From assembly GCF_014897675.1 (NCBI RefSeq), contig NZ_JABUXU010000027.1, positions 1 to 33,050 of the forward strand: DNA of 33,050 bases, read 5' to 3'. Below, one piece after another: positions 25,275-33,011 of the stretch. The translations under genes and the position numbers were made by a program. The DNA comes from Advenella sp. FME57. GTDB lineage: Bacteria > Pseudomonadota > Gammaproteobacteria > Burkholderiales > Burkholderiaceae_B. The notes beneath the pieces were generated by a model, which had not been told where the DNA came from, did no database searches, and was given only the letters and a program-made list of their open reading frames with translations. Numbering within the stretch: the first letter of the stretch is position 1; each line of letters starts with the position of its first letter.

Positions 25275-25607
25275 CTACTTTTCAAACCGTTCACTTTTTT
25301 TGGCAGGACTACCCTCTTTCGCTGTACAGCAATATACGTTGATCTTAGTATGTAGCTCAGCATCAAGAATAATGGTTATTGTCTGACGCGCTTTTGCTGC
25401 CACTGCAGTTTTCTTTTCGCCTCTACCTTGATTAATCGATTTTTGTGCTGCTTTGTTGATCGTTGGCTGATTTACTGTTTCAAAAATACGTTCGAGTGTG
25501 CTACGTAGCTTGTTGATCTAAAGCTCATATGGGACTGGGCGCAGGGGTGTATGTCGTCGTCTCTCTTTTTTAAGCAAAAGAGGTACCGTGATCGTTCGAA
25601 TCAACAT
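25275..25607 (-). pseudogene. possible decayed gene with one in-frame amber codon
   Basis: On the minus strand an ATG at 25607 opens a frame of 111 codons to a TAG at 25275-25277, interrupted only by a TAG at 25518-25520. The text before the stop (KKERRRHTPLRPVPYEL) and after it (INKLRSTLERIFETVN, then ARQTITIILDAELHTKINVY) reads like one protein. The last part has the strand-then-helix look of a ribbon-helix-helix DNA-binding or plasmid-maintenance protein. The frame diverges from sdhC, only 20 bases from its start. It could also be chance; no family match can be claimed. Confidence 0.35.
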
Positions 25608-25627
25608 AACATTTATACGGGAGGACC

Positions 25628-25996
25628 ATGAAAAGGCCCATCTTTTTTAATGTATTCCAGATCCAGATGCCGGTCGGGGCCATCACTTCCATCATGCACC
25701 GCCTTAGCGGAATCCTGTTGGCTGTAGGCTTTCCGTTTAGTATTTACCTTCTGGATTTGTCCTTGGATGGGCCCGACGGCTACAAACGGGCCATTTCTCT
25801 CATTCATGGCCTTCCCGTTCGCTGTCTGGCTATTGTCTTCGCCTGGGTGCTGGGCCATCACATGCTGGCAGGCATTCGCCACCTACTCAGCGATATTGAT
25901 AAAGGCTCAAGTCTACCGGCAGCGCGTCGCAGCGCCTGGATAGTCAATTGCATCAGTCCGTTGTTTGCTGTCCTTGCCGCCGTGGCTTTTCTATGA
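25628..25996 (+). CDS. sdhC: succinate dehydrogenase cytochrome b556 subunit
   Basis: A 122-residue membrane protein with three helices. The quinone-site text MPVGAITSIMHRLSG includes S27 and R25, and the haem-binding region is GHHMLAGIRHLLSDID (H77, H78, H85). It anchors succinate dehydrogenase in the inner membrane and passes electrons to ubiquinone. GGGAGG lies about 5 bases before the ATG. Its stop overlaps the sdhD start (ATGA), showing a standard sdhCD unit. Confidence 0.93.
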   Translation: MKRPIFFNVFQIQMPVGAITSIMHRLSGILLAVGFPFSIYLLDLSLDGPDGYKRAISLIHGLPVRCLAIVFAWVLGHHMLAGIRHLLSDIDKGSSLPAARRSAWIVNCISPLFAVLAAVAFL

Positions 25997-26334
25997 AAAA
26001 AACACCAATTAGCGGTCTCGGCGCCTGGATCATCCAACGGTTCACTGCAATTTATCTACTCTTTTTCTTTCTTTTTCTGCTGGTGTACTTCGCGTTTTAT
26101 CCGCCCGCTTCGTATGAAGCATGGCGTGATTCGATTTCCGGCACAGCACTCAGCACTACAACCGTCGTATTTTTCGTTGCATTGCTTATTCATGCGTGGA
26201 TAGGACTTCGCGACGTCATTATGGATTACGTCAAGCCTTTACCGCTTCGGATGACCGTCCTGGCATTGATCGCGCTCGGCCTAATTAGCATGACGGTTTG
26301 GATTACGCAAGTGTTATTCACTGTGGGTGCCTGA
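25993..26334 (+). CDS. sdhD: succinate dehydrogenase membrane anchor subunit
   Basis: A 113-residue protein with three membrane helices. The family block LLIHAWIGLRDVIMDYVKP includes the haem-ligand histidine and the D-Y pair of the quinone pocket. It overlaps sdhC by four bases. In the usual sdhCDAB order the flavoprotein gene sdhA would follow, but here sdhB begins 38 bases after the sdhD stop. Confidence 0.92.
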   Translation: MKKTPISGLGAWIIQRFTAIYLLFFFLFLLVYFAFYPPASYEAWRDSISGTALSTTTVVFFVALLIHAWIGLRDVIMDYVKPLPLRMTVLALIALGLISMTVWITQVLFTVGA

Positions 26335-26372
26335 AGAGCCATCACTTGCGATACTTTACATGGGGAGCATCT

Positions 26373-27071
26373 ATGCAGCTGTCAATCTACAGATTTGATC
26401 CAGACAGAGATACAAAACCGAGGATGCAGCACTTTGATATAGAGATCGGTCCCAATGATCACATGTTGCTGGACGTCATCTTGCGCATTAAAACGGAAGT
26501 CGATGATTCGCTGACCATTCGCAAATCGTGCCGCGAAGGCATTTGCGGCTCAGATGCTATCAATATCAATGGTCGTAACGGGCTCGCGTGTGTTACACCA
26601 ATAGCAACATTGAAAGGCACCGTTGTATTGCGTCCCTTGCCCAGTTTACCGGTCATTCGCGACCTGGTCGTAGACATGACCCAGTTTTACAAGCAATATT
26701 GGTCGATCAAGCCATATCTGATTAATGACGACCCTCCGCCCGAGAAAGAGCGCTTGCAATCTCCTGAAGAACGGGACTCGCTTAACGGTCTTTACGAATG
26801 CATCATGTGCGCGTGCTGCTCAAGCCAATGCCCATCATATTGGTGGAATCCTGACAAGTTCGTCGGTCCCGCAGGATTGTTAAATGCATATCGATTTATT
26901 GCTGATAGCCGAGATCAGGCCACCGAAGAACGGCTGGATGACCTGAACGATGCCTACCGTGTCTTTCGTTGCCGCACGATCATGAACTGTACTGAGGTTT
27001 GCCCCAAGGGGCTTGAGCCATCTCGAGCGATCGAACACATTCGGCTGGCGATGGTGAAACATTCGCTATAA
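26373..27071 (+). CDS. sdhB: succinate dehydrogenase iron-sulfur subunit
   Basis: A 232-residue protein with three clusters. The 2Fe-2S site is C53, C58, D61 and C73 (KSCREGICGSD). The 4Fe-4S and 3Fe-4S ligands lie in CIMCACCSSQCP and CRTIMNCTEVCPKG. All key residues are present, so the protein looks functional. GGGGAG lies 6-7 bases before the ATG at 26373; the longer frame from 26298 overlaps sdhD. No sdhA is present on either side in this window. Confidence 0.95.
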   Translation: MQLSIYRFDPDRDTKPRMQHFDIEIGPNDHMLLDVILRIKTEVDDSLTIRKSCREGICGSDAININGRNGLACVTPIATLKGTVVLRPLPSLPVIRDLVVDMTQFYKQYWSIKPYLINDDPPPEKERLQSPEERDSLNGLYECIMCACCSSQCPSYWWNPDKFVGPAGLLNAYRFIADSRDQATEERLDDLNDAYRVFRCRTIMNCTEVCPKGLEPSRAIEHIRLAMVKHSL

Positions 27072-27166
27072 GGGCATAAATGTCGGTTTCAAATCTGAAT
27101 ATCTGGCTTTGACGAAATAGAGGAAAATTTGAAGTACGCGGTTGAATTTGAGGATTTGATATTACG

Positions 27167-27195
27167 CGAGCACGTGATTGACGAGCACGTGCTCG
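27167..27195. terminator. GC-rich hairpin between convergent sdhB and fdxA
   Basis: CGAGCACGTG (27167-27176) pairs with CACGTGCTCG (27186-27195) around a 9-base loop. The right part is itself a 14-base palindrome, CGAGCACGTGCTCG (27182-27195). No T-run follows on either strand. Position between convergent genes suggests a bidirectional terminator, but a binding site is possible. Confidence 0.5.
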
Positions 27196-27212
27196 GTGTG
27201 GACTATCGTTAG

Positions 27213-27536
27213 TCAGCGCTCCAACAGTTCCAGCTTGTCCTTAACATCGGCCCATTTTTCTGCCTCGGGTAAGGCATCTCGGGTTCGGGAGATGGTTTGC
27301 CATTTGCCCGCCAGTTCCACGTTAATTGGGATGAAATGCACCTGGCTGGCGGGAACCTCGTTATCTGCGAATATTGCATCTACAGGGCACTCCGGCACAC
27401 ACAATGCGCAGTCGATGCAGTCTTCAGGTTCGATAGCCAGGAAATTCGGCCCTTCGCGGAACGCATCAGTTGGACACACCGAAACACAATGTGTGTACTT
27501 GCATTTGATACAACTTTCGGTGACGACAAACGTCAT
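27213..27536 (-). CDS. fdxA: 7Fe ferredoxin
   Basis: A 107-residue FdxA-type ferredoxin. The first motif has C9, C12, C17 and C21, and the second C40-x2-C43-x2-C46-x3-C50-P, giving one 3Fe-4S and one 4Fe-4S cluster. The C-terminal extension (VELAGKWQTISRTRDALPEAEKW) is typical of FdxA. It is a soluble electron carrier whose partner is not shown by the context. AGG lies about 7 bases before the ATG. It probably shares a transcript with the cupin gene 35 bases upstream. Confidence 0.94.
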   Translation of the reverse strand: MTFVVTESCIKCKYTHCVSVCPTDAFREGPNFLAIEPEDCIDCALCVPECPVDAIFADNEVPASQVHFIPINVELAGKWQTISRTRDALPEAEKWADVKDKLELLER

Positions 27537-27571
27537 AACATACCTATTTGATGTAGTGTAGATGCGCGCTA

Positions 27572-27901
27572 CTAGTCGAGTAGCAAAATAGTGACAAGAA
27601 CCGAGGCATCTTCCAGCGCTTTCACCGCGTGATTGACGTTACCTGCAAGGCAGATTAAATCGCCCTTTCGCATCAATTGGGTAGTTTCGCCTGTGATGAA
27701 CTCAATAGTTCCCTCTAGACACTGGACCGTTATCTCCCCTGAGACATGATGCGCAGGTGTAGCCCGTCCTTCCAAGATAATCATCCGGAATACCTCCAAC
27801 CGGTCTGATTTGTACAATGTTTTAGTAACGGTTGTCTTGAGCTCTTCTTCCAGAGGGCGAATGTCGATCAACTCGCCTGACAATGCATGATGTAGGGCCA
27901 T
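27572..27901 (-). CDS. small cupin-domain protein
   Basis: A 109-residue single cupin. The family blocks are visible: PAHHVSGEITVQCLEG as motif 1, with metal-ligand histidines and a glutamate, and GDLICLAGNVNHAV as motif 2. Such proteins bind metals or small molecules; enzymes and sensors both occur, so function cannot be assigned. AGGA lies 5-6 bases before the ATG. It is first in a probable pair with fdxA. Confidence 0.85.
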   Translation of the reverse strand: MALHHALSGELIDIRPLEEELKTTVTKTLYKSDRLEVFRMIILEGRATPAHHVSGEITVQCLEGTIEFITGETTQLMRKGDLICLAGNVNHAVKALEDASVLVTILLLD

Positions 27902-28211
27902 AGCGATCCTAAAAAAATTGAACCAATCACACGACTACCAAAGTAGTATAGAAGTTGCTGAGCAGCTCGGCACAACGAGATAAGTGAGCGTACTCATATT
28001 ATGCCAGCCCTGACGTTGGGTTTGTGTAAAGTAGTCCCAGACGGTCAGTACTGGGTGAAACCCAGTCTTTGAGAGAAGTAGTCCGCGATAAACACCCTAT
28101 TGGCCGGTGCCATTCATGCCTTCCTCTCCTGTTGGATGTGTATATTCTGGCTGCTAACCCCAAGGGCACCGGCCATGATTAAACCAAATCGCAGGATCTA
28201 TTTTCAATAGG
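27902..28211. other. gene-free region with inverted repeats
   Basis: About 310 bases with no convincing gene, between the cupin start and the 3' end of the fimbrial tip gene. A hairpin ACTGGGT-GAA-ACCCAGT lies at 28050-28066. AAGTAGTCC occurs twice (near 28030 and 28077). A separated inverted repeat occupies 28101-28111 and 28165-28175. The cupin promoter should lie at the left edge; a TATACT sequence on the minus strand near 27945 is a possible -10. Confidence 0.45.
28101..28175. repeat. separated 11-base inverted repeat
   Basis: TGGCCGGTGCC at 28101-28111 and its exact complement GGCACCGGCCA at 28165-28175 enclose 53 bases without a gene. It could fold into a long-looped hairpin downstream of the fimbrial operon, or mark the ends of a decayed small element. 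No target-site duplication is evident. Confidence 0.5.
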
Positions 28212-29195
28212 TTAATAGGTAATCGTTACCGTAATGGTATCTTTGTAGTTGGCTGCCCTGAGTCCGGTCTGGGGCACAACTTTTCCATATACCGACGCAT
28301 TCTGCGCTGCTCCTGTTGCCACACCGGCAAGCGTCTCGGCAGTATTTAGCGCAGCGCCCCATCGCTGGGAACGCGCTGAATCTTTGTACAATTCGTAATT
28401 AATAAACTGACCATCTCCAGCTTTCATGCGTCGCTGATTTCCCACAGCATACAAACCGTTATTTAAACCAATTTGATAGGGTGTTCCCTTAGTACAGGTT
28501 GAAGCGATCGTGCTTGTTGACATTACGTTTACTGAAAAATTGCTCGGTTGGCTACCGAAATTTAATGGTTGCGCATTAATCTTGCAGGCGCTAATTAAAC
28601 TGGCAGCAATCGGAAACGAAATGTTCGCTGGCGTTCCGGTGACTGTACACGGACTCTGACCTATAACCGAGACAATCGCCATCCGCACGGTAACAGGTAA
28701 GGTTGAATTATATTGTCCGACACTGCGTAGCATGAAAGGATTCGTCACTGGAATTCGACCATGAACGGTTTGTGAACCCCGTGCTGTCGCCAGCAAGCCG
28801 ATGGCGTACGGACCATGGTGGATAATGACAGGTGGACTGGCTGAACCATAGACATTGCCGAAAACTGTCGTCAGAGCTGGGTTCGAATACACGTTATATG
28901 TCAGTTTTTCTGACGAAATCGTAGTATGAGTCAACACTCGGCTATTTACATCCGTGTCTTGCGGACCACGGCCGATTTCGATACATACTTTTATATAACT
29001 CAACAAAGTAATCAGAGAAGAACAAGTGTAATTGATAGTCGCATTGACATCGACAGTAGTCGGCGTGACAGGATTGATAACCCCAAAATTCAGAGAAGTA
29101 ATAGTTGCAGTACAACTTGCCTGCGCGCGCTCCGTCGCAAATAATGAAGCAAGAGTGAAAACACATAGTAGACCGAACAATTTAAGTACGCGCAT
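28212..29195 (-). CDS. two-domain spore-coat-U-type fimbrial tip protein (CsuE-like)
   Basis: A 327-residue secreted protein. A signal peptide ends near ATERAQA-SC. Two SCPU domains follow (about 27-175 and 190-327), each with a cysteine pair and the final beta strand; the second ends YKDTITVTITY. Length and two-domain form match CsuE-type tip adhesins of archaic chaperone-usher pili. AAGGAG lies 8 bases before the ATG, and the gap from the usher stop is 6 bases, so the two genes are co-translated or nearly so. Confidence 0.88.
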   Translation of the reverse strand: MRVLKLFGLLCVFTLASLFATERAQASCTATITSLNFGVINPVTPTTVDVNATINYTCSSLITLLSYIKVCIEIGRGPQDTDVNSRVLTHTTISSEKLTYNVYSNPALTTVFGNVYGSASPPVIIHHGPYAIGLLATARGSQTVHGRIPVTNPFMLRSVGQYNSTLPVTVRMAIVSVIGQSPCTVTGTPANISFPIAASLISACKINAQPLNFGSQPSNFSVNVMSTSTIASTCTKGTPYQIGLNNGLYAVGNQRRMKAGDGQFINYELYKDSARSQRWGAALNTAETLAGVATGAAQNASVYGKVVPQTGLRAANYKDTITVTITY

Positions 29196-29201
29196 GGGTG
29201 A

Positions 29202-31556
29202 TTACTCCTTACATACCAGCGGCCCAAGCCGTGGGATTGTGTCTTCGTTATTGGTGTAATCGAATTGCACCTGACAGGTGCCAGACTCCAATGATACGGT
29301 GACCTGATTATGTGGCTGCAATTGTTCCAAGTACGCAATGCCATCGTAACCTACAATGGTTTCTGAGCCGCCATTGAGCACAACCCGTGTTCCCAATGGC
29401 AACGGCTGACCGTTACGATCATGCAGGACCACCGTTGCCGCACGGGCCGGCGCAACCTTAAAGAGGACACGCGTACCTGACCCTCTCTCCGGTGCGACCG
29501 TTGTATTAACCTTATCGATCATCATGTTTGCCGGTAATACCGAGGGATCAATCGAAATCTGATTTTTTTGATAAGAATTCAAAGGTGTCACAATCAGCAA
29601 CCCGCTATTATTGGTTGTACCATAGTTACGATTTTCCAGCTGGACCGGTACATCCTTGACGCCATTGGTCGAGACCACTGCAAAGCCATCTGTAATCTGC
29701 CGACTGGCAAATACGCCGCCCGACATAAGCACCAGGGATCCTGTCGTATTGGCATACGCGGCGCTATTGCCCCTGTCGCTTTGGACCCCCGCTGAATACT
29801 CGCCATAACGACCTCGATAATTTGCGCTTGCATACAAGCCAGCAGATTGTCGTTCGTATTGCGACTGAACCATCCATGACAACCCTTCATCGTCTTCAGA
29901 CCGCCGGAATACGCTGGCCGTGTAGCGGTTGGTGTCATTGAGTGCGGTGGCCGACACATAGGCCGAATAGCGTTTGTCAAAACTGAAGGACACGCCCAGA
30001 AACAACGTCTGACGTCCGGATTTGTTCAAATCCTTGTTGTAGTTCAGTGTCACATTCACTGTGTCATTGAGTTGTTTGTTCCAGTACACATTCAGATAGC
30101 GATCTGCCGGCTGCTCGAAATACTTGAGGTTAATGTAGCTCACGCCCAACTGGCCCCATTGGTCCAAATTGACACCAGCCGACAAAATCCGGTTGGTTTC
30201 AGGGACCTCTGAACCATACAGTGAGGCAACATCACGATAGGTTTTTTGCGCTTTTTTCAGGTCCGCGCTCACGTGAAAGCGACTGCCCTGCCACTGGTAC
30301 CCCCAACTGTACATACTGCCCCGCACATTATTATGCTTACTGCTTGCATATGAACCAGACACGACGCCGAACTGACCCAGCCGCGCGTTTACACCTGCGC
30401 CGTAGTTCACCAGCTTCTTGGTGCTTTCGGCATGTGCTTCGGCAGTGATTGCATTGGTCACCCCGTAGCGAATTGAGCCGGAATACATCGGGTCATGGCC
30501 GTAATCAAATGATTTGATCCCGTACGATTTGCGCACATAACCGGCCTCGATGGACCAGTCGGCCAGTCCTTTTTTCAGTAATGTTGTGCTGTTATAAAAC
30601 GGCAGCTCGACTGCCCGCTGCTTGCCCATTGCATCAGTCAACACCAATGTGGCATTACCTGCGCCACTGATATAAGGCATAGTCTGAATATTGAAGGGAC
30701 CTGCAGGTACCTCTTGTTCAAACTGTTTGATCCCATTCACATAGAGTTCTGCATTGGAAGGAATATCCGCTGAACCCAAAAATGAGGGTAGTGGCGCGGT
30801 AGAAAAATAGGGCTTCAAAGCAAAATTGCGACTCAGCTGAATGCCGCCGATGCGGGTGGGACGCGACCACGGCACAGCGGCGGTGTGCGTGTCGCCCAGC
30901 CGCAGGCTCACTGCACTGCCCGGCCAGGACGTTTCCCATTGGGTGTCCAGGCGCACTGAATCACTCTGCCCTGCAATCTGCTGAGTGCCTGATTCTTTCT
31001 TGAACAGCGCCGTATTACTTAACACGCCCAACGGGCTGAAAAACCTGAGCTCGGAAAAAGCGCTGATGGATTTATAGCGATTTGTTGAGTGCCATGCGTA
31101 AATGTCATAGTTCAGCAGCAGCCCCGTACCCGTAGAGACTTCAATATCGGAAGACGGCACATTTGTCAACATCGTGGACTCCAGGTCCAGCTCATCTAGC
31201 GGGACCGTCATGGACAGTCGCTGCAAGTTTTGATTGTAACGGTAACTCAACAGGTCAACATCATCCAGTGCAATTGGTGAAGTGCTGTCCTCGGACACGC
31301 GAAATCCCAAGCTGCGCAAGACGCTTGGACTGGCAGACAACTTGCCATTTTTTTCAGTGAAAGGTGTTAAATTGCTGATCGGGTTTCCGTTAAGCGACAC
31401 GTCAAGATAGACAGTGTTCAATCCCTCTTCAGTCTTTGCGCTGGCGTCATTTTGCCGAATCGGTGGAGGAATATTCTGCGCCCGGGCCAAATCGGCCAGA
31501 GCACAGAAAACTATCAGCAGACTAGCTATCTTTCCTGGTTTTATCCATTCAACCAT
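29202..31556 (-). CDS. fimbrial outer-membrane usher (CsuD-like)
   Basis: A 784-residue usher with signal peptide (cleavage near LARA-QN), an N-terminal domain, a 24-strand-type barrel region with plug domain (AELYVNGIKQFEQEVPAGPF, SGAGNATLVLTDAMGKQ) and C-terminal domains. It forms the pore through which subunits are exported and assembled. The best Shine-Dalgarno (AGGAG, 31574-31578) is 17 bases before this ATG and instead serves an out-of-frame five-codon ORF (31549-31566), so the exact start is uncertain. The rest of the frame is unbroken. Confidence 0.9.
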   Translation of the reverse strand: MVEWIKPGKIASLLIVFCALADLARAQNIPPPIRQNDASAKTEEGLNTVYLDVSLNGNPISNLTPFTEKNGKLSASPSVLRSLGFRVSEDSTSPIALDDVDLLSYRYNQNLQRLSMTVPLDELDLESTMLTNVPSSDIEVSTGTGLLLNYDIYAWHSTNRYKSISAFSELRFFSPLGVLSNTALFKKESGTQQIAGQSDSVRLDTQWETSWPGSAVSLRLGDTHTAAVPWSRPTRIGGIQLSRNFALKPYFSTAPLPSFLGSADIPSNAELYVNGIKQFEQEVPAGPFNIQTMPYISGAGNATLVLTDAMGKQRAVELPFYNSTTLLKKGLADWSIEAGYVRKSYGIKSFDYGHDPMYSGSIRYGVTNAITAEAHAESTKKLVNYGAGVNARLGQFGVVSGSYASSKHNNVRGSMYSWGYQWQGSRFHVSADLKKAQKTYRDVASLYGSEVPETNRILSAGVNLDQWGQLGVSYINLKYFEQPADRYLNVYWNKQLNDTVNVTLNYNKDLNKSGRQTLFLGVSFSFDKRYSAYVSATALNDTNRYTASVFRRSEDDEGLSWMVQSQYERQSAGLYASANYRGRYGEYSAGVQSDRGNSAAYANTTGSLVLMSGGVFASRQITDGFAVVSTNGVKDVPVQLENRNYGTTNNSGLLIVTPLNSYQKNQISIDPSVLPANMMIDKVNTTVAPERGSGTRVLFKVAPARAATVVLHDRNGQPLPLGTRVVLNGGSETIVGYDGIAYLEQLQPHNQVTVSLESGTCQVQFDYTNNEDTIPRLGPLVCKE

Positions 31557-31604
31557 TCGCAGCCATTGTTATGCTCCTGAGACATAATTATTCCGATAGC
31601 CGAA

Positions 31605-32138
31605 TCAAAATGTCACTGTGGCTGTAATGGTATCTTGATAATTCCCGACGGTGTAGTTGGTACTTGGAACTCGACCATATACGGTATGCGTGTCCTGGGT
31701 GCCCGTTCCGGTTGCCGCTTTAGTGTCTGTATCCAGCGTATTGCCCCAAATCGTGGCATAACTTGCATCCTGATAAAGCTGATACGGCACAAAATCCGCT
31801 GTATTGTCAGGCGCGGTGCTAACGCCAATCATCCGCCGGGTATTAACGTCAGCTGCTGTGCTTGCATGCAGTCCCTCGTTCAAGCCCAACTGGTAGGCAG
31901 CGCCGTTGGTACACGTCACAACCAAATTTGTCGTGCCGGCAACCTGAGTCTGGAAAGAATCATGCGAGCCAAAGGCCAGTGTTTGAGCCCCATTACCCAA
32001 CGTACTGATATTGCAAGATGGTGTAATTGAAATGGTGACATCAAATGTTGTGGAATCTGTTGCTGCATAGGCACTCATCGTACCCATCATTGACGCCACG
32101 CCCACACAAGCGGCCATCATAGTAGCTTTCATTATCAT
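31605..32138 (-). CDS. spore-coat-U-domain fimbrial subunit (CsuA/B-like)
   Basis: A 177-residue secreted subunit. The signal peptide (residues 1-25) ends SAYA-ATDS. A single SCPU domain follows, with SCNISTLGNG, CTNGAAYQLGLNEGL and the final strand YQDTITATVTF. This is the usual form of the major rod subunit. The ATG at 32138 is preferred because AAAGGG lies about 6 bases upstream; the longer frame from 32201 has no ribosome site and spoils the signal peptide. It lies between the chaperone and usher genes. Confidence 0.88.
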   Translation of the reverse strand: MIMKATMMAACVGVASMMGTMSAYAATDSTTFDVTISITPSCNISTLGNGAQTLAFGSHDSFQTQVAGTTNLVVTCTNGAAYQLGLNEGLHASTAADVNTRRMIGVSTAPDNTADFVPYQLYQDASYATIWGNTLDTDTKAATGTGTQDTHTVYGRVPSTNYTVGNYQDTITATVTF

Positions 32139-32333
32139 TATTATCCCTTTACAGAGAAGTGCTACGTTGACGATAAAAGTCAATTGACTTCTATCAATCA
32201 ATCAAAATAGCAAGCATAATGAATTCGAGCAAGGCCATTTACCATCAAAGCGGATAAAACAACAGTATTATTTCAAATGGTTACCATTTATTGGTAATAG
32301 ATGGCTTTGCGTGATGTATCCGGCCTTCGAGAC
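32139..32333. other. spacer between chaperone and subunit genes with short inverted repeats
   Basis: An AT-rich 195-base spacer. Overlapping inverted repeats AAATGG-TTA-CCATTT and TTACCA-TTTAT-TGGTAA lie near 32275-32298, just after the chaperone stop in the direction of transcription. They may attenuate transcription between the genes. The FNR-like box at 32184-32197 lies closer to the subunit gene. Confidence 0.4.
32184..32197 (-). promoter_or_regulatory. candidate FNR-type box upstream of the fimbrial subunit gene
   Basis: Read towards the gene it is TTGAT-AGAA-GTCAA, the same form as the boxes in the stress island. It lies 46 bases before the start codon. The -10 sequence at the expected distance (TAGCAC) is poor and the leader would be very short. 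The motif match is good but promoter support is weak. Confidence 0.4.
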
Positions 32334-33011
32334 TTATAAGCCGAAGCCGGGCACTGAAACCTGCAGTGTTTTGCCGTTCATCACCGCATGAAACGTTCCA
32401 CCAGAAGCAAAAAGACGAGACTGTCTTGAAACAGACCACTGTCGGGTGCTATTGGCGAGTGCATAACCAAACAAACCCTGGTTAATAACCAAAGTTTGAC
32501 CTTTATTGCTGGTGAATTTCAAATCACTCAGCTTCGCACGCGTCGTTCCCGAATTACTAATGGTCAACAGCACGTTTCCTTTTGTACCTGGTTCCAGGTG
32601 CCACTTGAGAAGCGCAGGTGTAGACGTGCCCATTCCCTGGATGAAGACAGGAACCGAGTATCGAAGCGCGAAGGTTAATCCCTTGCTTGCAGCACTTTCC
32701 AATGGCAGCTCATCTACAACAATACGATATGCTTGCTCGATTTGAGCTTGAGCTTGCCCTACTCTGACCAAACGAACAAATTGCTTATTCCCGCTTTGAA
32801 TTTTGATCATTGGGGGACTGGCTACAAAGTCCGATGTAGGATTAAGCACATCCGTTCTATTGTTTTGATCCCACTTGAACACCCGTACTTGCACATCCAT
32901 ATCTGCGTTTGAAGTATTGGTCAGCCACAGCCCATCGGATTTTTGCGTCTGTTTGATGTCCAGCACGATGGGCGTAACCTGAAGGCCAGCAGCATAGTGT
33001 AAATACCCCAT
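32334..33011 (-). CDS. periplasmic fimbrial chaperone (PapD/CsuC-like), abnormal N-terminus
   Basis: A 225-residue PapD-like chaperone with two immunoglobulin-like domains: the first opens AAGLQVTPIVLDI and contains the SPPMIKIQSGNKQFVRLVR block; the second carries WHLEP and ends QVSVPGFGL. It should bind subunits in the periplasm. The ATG is preceded directly by an in-frame TAA, leaving only MGYLHYA before the expected mature start, too short for a signal peptide. In another frame, MRHKFSTR (33049 onward) meets a TGA. Either a frameshift has damaged the gene, or the sequence has an error. Confidence 0.75.
   Translation of the reverse strand: MGYLHYAAGLQVTPIVLDIKQTQKSDGLWLTNTSNADMDVQVRVFKWDQNNRTDVLNPTSDFVASPPMIKIQSGNKQFVRLVRVGQAQAQIEQAYRIVVDELPLESAASKGLTFALRYSVPVFIQGMGTSTPALLKWHLEPGTKGNVLLTISNSGTTRAKLSDLKFTSNKGQTLVINQGLFGYALANSTRQWSVSRQSRLFASGGTFHAVMNGKTLQVSVPGFGL

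Noticed and set aside
25595-25605. GTTCGAATC, resembling a tRNA T-loop
   Set aside because: The flanking bases do not form a T-stem and no other tRNA parts are present.
27178-27561. Plus-strand ORF of 127 codons opposite fdxA
   Set aside because: The fdxA frame on the minus strand has all ferredoxin cysteines; the opposite frame is its shadow.
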